NCBI GenBank assembly: GCA_008360955.1
Contig: LUCM01006187.1
Span: 132,512 to 196,511, forward strand
Origin: Fasciolopsis buskii
Taxonomy: Eukaryota > Platyhelminthes > Trematoda > Plagiorchiida > Fasciolidae
Direction: 5' to 3'
DNA length: 64,000 bases
This document shows, piece after piece, positions 58,966-64,000 of the stretch. Every line of letters begins with the position of its first letter. Position 1 is the stretch's first letter. A model generated the notes under the pieces. It had not been told where the DNA came from. It saw only the letters and a program-made list of their open reading frames with translations, and searched no databases. The translations under genes and the position numbers were made by a program.

Positions 58966-61900
58966 TCCTCTGGCCGTAGAGCGAACTGTCCTCGTTCCCT
59001 GGTCCACAATCCTGTTGCTTGTGAAACATAGGTTTTCAACTCTGTTTTTAGGAAAGTTACAACAAAATTATGTTCATTTCACCTTCTATCCTCCCGAGTC
59101 ATTTATTAACAGGCGCTTTAATTTACGTAGTTTAACAGGATGCAATGTTTTTGATGTTGTCTTCATAAATTACTGCTTGCCTTATTGATGCACAGCTTGG
59201 GATATACAGTGATTTGCTCGCTTACACATGGTGTCTACACAGTAATATTCGGTGTCACACTTGTGCTGGGGATTCCAGAATCTCCCTTGCTGATAATTAA
59301 GAGTGTTTGCAGAAAGTGGCGGACCACATTTTGGTAACAATTGTTTTATTTGCCAACAAACTCCCCTTCAGTACCATACTACTTGTCGCCACTTTCCGGC
59401 AACTAGCCAACTATTCTCTTCTTAATGTTCTTCCGACGCCGCCAAATTTTCGTCCGGGAGAACCCATGAAAAGTTTTTCTGGACGGTGACATGCCGCTTG
59501 TGAAAGCCAGCAGTAATTTAATTGTTTGTAATGGGCAGAAACGACAAACATATATGCATGATACCTAAATACCGAGCAACCAAATCTCAAGCAAAAGTTA
59601 CAAAAGCATCTGCAGCACTCACGCCGCTCCCCACTTTGATTTGCATGCCAGCGGGTTTTACTTATTTACGACGGCTCATTAAAACAATAAGACTTCAACA
59701 CATTCCTGGGGTAACTATCGTTAACAAAATTTGTGTATTCTGTTTACAATCCTTCTTTTAACAAAGGTTACTAATAATCGCTACTGTCCATTGTAATCTC
59801 CTGTGTAAGCCGCAATTGTTGGAAAAAGGGTAAAATAAATATGCAAATGAAATAAATCGGAGAAATCCAGTAAAAGCGCACGATTGTTTGGGTAAAATCT
59901 TTCTAAATGTGGCGTAATGAGATCATTTCCATGCGAATTGTACAGTGTAACCACATTATGCTTGGGTTACTCCTCGGGGTCACTCGGATGTTGGCCGACA
60001 GTCCCTCTGACTTGCCTGGGTCGTTGCGCTGCTGGTGTACTACTATCTTTATTGTTCTCCGTACAATAGCTGTTTTGAACTCCTCAGCGCTGGGCCCAGG
60101 CCTGAGACCAGCAGTTACTGAATTACCGTACGGCACATAGCCATAATGAATTTCAGCGTTGTGAACATTTTTTGGAGTACGTATGACTAACTAGCCCCTT
60201 TCATGCTGGCGGGACTAAGCGCCCTTAGATGCTGCAGGTGTGCTTGCATCTACTTTTGTCAGATCCTTGTTTCTGGAAGAGTTATGAAAAATATCCATTA
60301 TTGCAGCGAGTTAGGCCACCAGCACTAGCACTTACTGCATCTGGGAATGAAGAAAATGTCATTAGTTGTTACTAAGTAAGCAAAATGGTTAAAACTGTCG
60401 TCCTTTATTGGCATCAGAAGTTTAAGCCAGGAAGCGCATTTTTCATTGTCTATGGTTAATTGTTAGTGTTCTTCAAGCCTTATCCCTAATGAATCAGCAT
60501 CAACAGTTGAACCGGAAACAGGTTTGCACTCTTTACACAATAATATGTCCAACTTCTGTTCTACAACCTAACCATCCGACTCTTTTGCCAATTTCGCTGG
60601 CGGAAGATTCCATACGTGAGTCCTCTTGCCGGGTAAACCATTGGAATGAAGTTTCTTATGAGATGGCTTGTGAGAGCGTGTCCTATCGGAATCTATAGGA
60701 GAAAAAGAAACCTGCATTTTTTGGCCGATATCCGTGTAGGTAATATCTTTCCACATTACGTCTCCTGTAAACAGTTCATATGTATCAAACAAAACCGGGC
60801 GATTTCTATGTTTAGTTACTTAAAACTCACTAACTGACTCAGCAATAACATTATCAGGATCTAGTCACGGCCGAACGTATACTCTATGTAATACCTTTGG
60901 AGAAGAAACACGGATCGTGCAGAAAATACGCCAAGCCGACACAAGCATTAAAGTCAGGGATGATTAAATATTTACTGACAAAATCCACGGAACGAAGTTA
61001 CTAGCGCACGTTATGGTAGGGTAAACCGAAAAGTCACGGTGGTTTGCAAATTAAAGCCAACAAAGAACCATCTTAGAGTGTGAAACGTGAAAAACAACTA
61101 ACTAAAGTCTACAAAGATAACATATAGTGGTCAGAATTTTGAGTCTCTCCCTGTTATTATTTTGAACAGATCACAATAGTTGCGCAAGATCGAGTATTTC
61201 AGAGTTCAATTTATACAGGACCAAAATAGTCACCGGGTTACCGTTACCATTACTTTGGGGAATAAGTGTGACTGTATTCCACGGTTAAGAACCTGTCTCT
61301 GTTTAATCCGTATCGAATAGCAAATGAAGCTTCCATCCAATCTAAGCAATTTTTTAGCTTACATAATAAATAATACGCGTGGGCGTAAATACATAGGAAA
61401 TACCAAAATCTCAGTGTTGAGTTTCATTCCTTATGGGTTGAGTTCTGTCTAGCTCAAACGAGAACAAAACGGGGACCAAAGAAAAACAATGAAATCCAAA
61501 TATTGGCATTTCTTTTATTACATGATTAAAAAGACAACAAAATAGTTCAAATGATGGCAAAGCTTTTGATGCACAAACAAATAAGGATTTTGAGCAAGAA
61601 GTTTTTTCCGGTTTAGGTCCCTAGGAAAAGTTACTCCGGCCCCAAATATTTTTCTCATAAAGACTGTATGTATTTCGCAAATTGCATCAAGAACACAATT
61701 TGCATTAGTCCGTGAAAGTTGGATTTTCTATTCTTTGTCTGTCATAAATGTGAACAAGTGATTTTTGTTACTGTAGAGCATAATTTTTGACGTTTAGTAA
61801 TGTAGCATGTGATGCAATGGTTTTCGTAAATAAAATAAAGATGTTCTCCTGTTAAAATCTTTGACTATATCTAGAACAATTTTGAGTTCTCCAACTTATG

Positions 61901-64000
61901 GAAAATTATGTGACAGGGGGTCAGACACGATGAAAAACTTACTGTTCTCATTGTTTGGCACTCATCATCGATTTTCTGAAAATTTAAACAAATTAAAAAT
62001 CTGTTTCACACAAGCTTAGTTAAACGATGTTTGAACCATCTGTTCGAAATGAGACGACAGCCACCTAACAATGAACTAGCTTCACGATAGCATAAATCAA
62101 CCTGTAGCCTACTTGAAGGCTTCATTTGACCGTTTAAATAAAGGTATTCAACCCTTTTGTTACTCGGTATTAAAAACTATTGTGCATATTTAACCAGTTA
62201 AGGCAAACTGGTGCCTACTCTATCACAATTGAACAATGCACAAATTTTTCCTCTCCAAATGCAGTTCACGATTTGTGGGCTGAATTAGCGATATAAAAAG
62301 CCAAAAAGTAACTTTTGCAAACACGACGGCATGAAATAAACAGAAATGATCAAATAGAAGGTACGCCGCATCAGAAGGTTCCAACATCATTTTCCACTCT
62401 GGTTTTTATTTAACTCCCATCCACCTGTCAGTGCGTTTATATCTGCTTCGAAATCCTCGATTTGTTTGTGCTGATGGAGATTTTTTCATTTTTCACGATG
62501 TTCTCACTTGTTTTGTTCGAAAACCGTTTGCCCCATGCAGTTTAACGAAACGACAAACTGGGAAATTTGAAACGATCTGGAGGCTTACGTTGAAATCCTC
62601 AGTTCTCGAATTCAGTGGGGTTAAAATACTCACGTTCAACAATCTATAGATCAGGCAATGTTAATTTTTATTTTTACATTCGATGTTTTAAACACGTCGT
62701 ATCACTTTTCACATTGTTGGATTTCGTCATCAAAAACAAGTGTTTCCAGTTCTCCGTGGGTGTCCGATAGAACTAAACATTTTCAACTATTGCCGCCGAT
62801 TTTTTCTAAAGCACTTCGCGAACCAAGTATGTTAAGACCACAGTTAATAAAACGCTAAGAAAAGTTCAGCGTGTGCAACTGTGTGATTTTTAACAGTTTA
62901 TCATTTTGATAGCTTGCTAGTCTTACTGTTAATCTAACTCGGCTTTATTCAGTCATCAGCCAATTCGAGAGATTGGTAACCAAAATAATTTAATTCCTCT
63001 CTCTTAGTGCTCTTTTTTCATCTCTGATTTAACAAGTGAACTTGCTGTGTGAAGTACCTTGTCTCTTTTAACCGTTGTACAAGGGGAAATTGGATTTAAA
63101 TTTAGTAACAGCATTAGAGAATTTCTTATTTTAACTTTATCACAAGTTACTACGACCAAATCAGGTTTCGGATCTTTTACCAGGGAGTTTCAGACAAGAA
63201 GAGTTTGTATATATGAGGAGTTAGATAGCACAAAAAATTGCCGTTTTATCTTCTCTACAAGAATAACAAGGGATTTTGTAAAAATGTTTGGCAACTGCGC
63301 CCGAGAATATAGTAAACCGGATGAGAGTTTAAGAAATAATTGGAAATTCTGATTAGCATTAGTGTTAGTTTTAGTTATCGACTACGGGTTCCGACGGTTG
63401 CAGGGTTGAGATCAGTTACGCTAACCCAAATACTTATTCGTTGCTTACTTAAAGTATGCTTTGGAAAACAAAACGCAATTTATGATCTATCAGCGGCTGC
63501 TACTGCCTTAATCCGGCGGCGACTAGGCCTTGCATTATCAATGTTGTTTAAGTGGTTTAAACTTATCCAACCATTGAATACGAGTTTCAACAACTAATCC
63601 GACAAATTTGTCTGCCAAATCACAAAGCACAAAACCCGTTGTCAAACAGATTTAAGCTAAAGGTTAATCCTTAGTCTTCAATAATTGACTCATCATAGGT
63701 CGTTGGCCAAATCATCTCTCACGTGGATTATTGGCCCTTCGTTGTGCGCCATCTTACGCAGTAAAATCAAATGAAATCCACGAGTGCAAATTCGTCTGGA
63801 GTTTCGCTTCTATGCTTTTCAGTACAAAACGCAAAATCCTGATAAAATTTTTAACTACCATGTCTGGTAGCAAAGAGTTTCGTGGTTAGTTGCGTGCAGT
63901 CTAGATATTCAATATGCACTGCTTCTCTGTATCACCTTGGCTTCGTGTGAAGTTAGGGAATTGGCTAGCATACTAATGTGAAAGAATTGCGGAATGGGTT
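58966..64000. other. AT-rich flank with no recognised gene
   Basis: The first kilobase could contain the N-terminal part of the transposase-like gene on the minus strand, but I cannot read it. From about 60.8 kb the sequence is clearly AT-richer. Open frames at 62431-62858 and 63059-63597 (+) lack motifs or splice pairs. No repeats, RNA genes or elements are evident. Confidence 0.35.

Noticed and set aside
1..64000. CRISPR arrays, prokaryotic operons, phage or plasmid features
   Set aside because: No regularly spaced repeats, no ribosome-binding sites and no tightly packed genes; the sequence is eukaryotic.

Overview
This window is eukaryotic nuclear DNA from a repeat-rich invertebrate genome. 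Coding sequence is split into short exons with GT-AG borders. Nothing resembles operons or ribosome-binding sites. Most of what can be recognised is decayed transposable elements: non-LTR retrotransposons of several lineages, a BEL/Pao LTR retrotransposon, and a DDE-type transposase relative. A block of telomeric CCCTAA repeats lies inside the window. The mix of RTE-like, CR1/Jockey-like and BEL/Pao elements, the TTAGGG telomere unit and the very low gene density suggest a parasitic flatworm, most likely a tapeworm. That taxonomic call is inference from remembered repeat character, not from a search.

Layout. 1-5 kb: the probable 3' end of a host gene (exons 1596-1819 and 4812-4934, + strand). 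7.0-10.9 kb: a 5'-truncated RTE-like LINE on the minus strand; 1307 bp of it is present twice in tandem, joined at the only ambiguous base (N at 8376). 13.2-15.3 kb: BEL/Pao pol remnant. 17.0-18.7 kb: a CR1-like LINE interrupted by a second RTE 3' fragment. 20.1 kb: an exon-like segment with an in-frame stop. 21.5-24.4 kb: another LINE, ending in a short tandem-repeat tail. 25.7 kb: a terminal exon ending in a Gly-Arg-Lys-Arg processing-type motif. 28.67-28.77 kb: interstitial telomeric repeats. 29.4-30.0 kb: two exon-like segments, the second with an immunoglobulin-like pattern. 38.6-41.3, 43.6-46.2 and 52.1-55.1 kb: three more dead LINEs. 56.25-56.83 kb: a decayed sequence resembling a Cu/Zn superoxide dismutase domain. 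57.4-59.0 kb: a decayed transposase-like gene on the minus strand. The rest, including the AT-rich last 5 kb, shows nothing I can name.

No pathway or gene cluster can be reconstructed. All element ORFs carry stops and frameshifts, so none appears able to move. Host exons are isolated and cannot be joined into full genes from this window. At this base composition, open frames of 60-110 codons are common by chance, so I list only those with family motifs or convincing splice borders. The items most worth a second look are the tandem duplication with its cluster of differences, the telomeric block, the SOD-like relic and the transposase-like relic.
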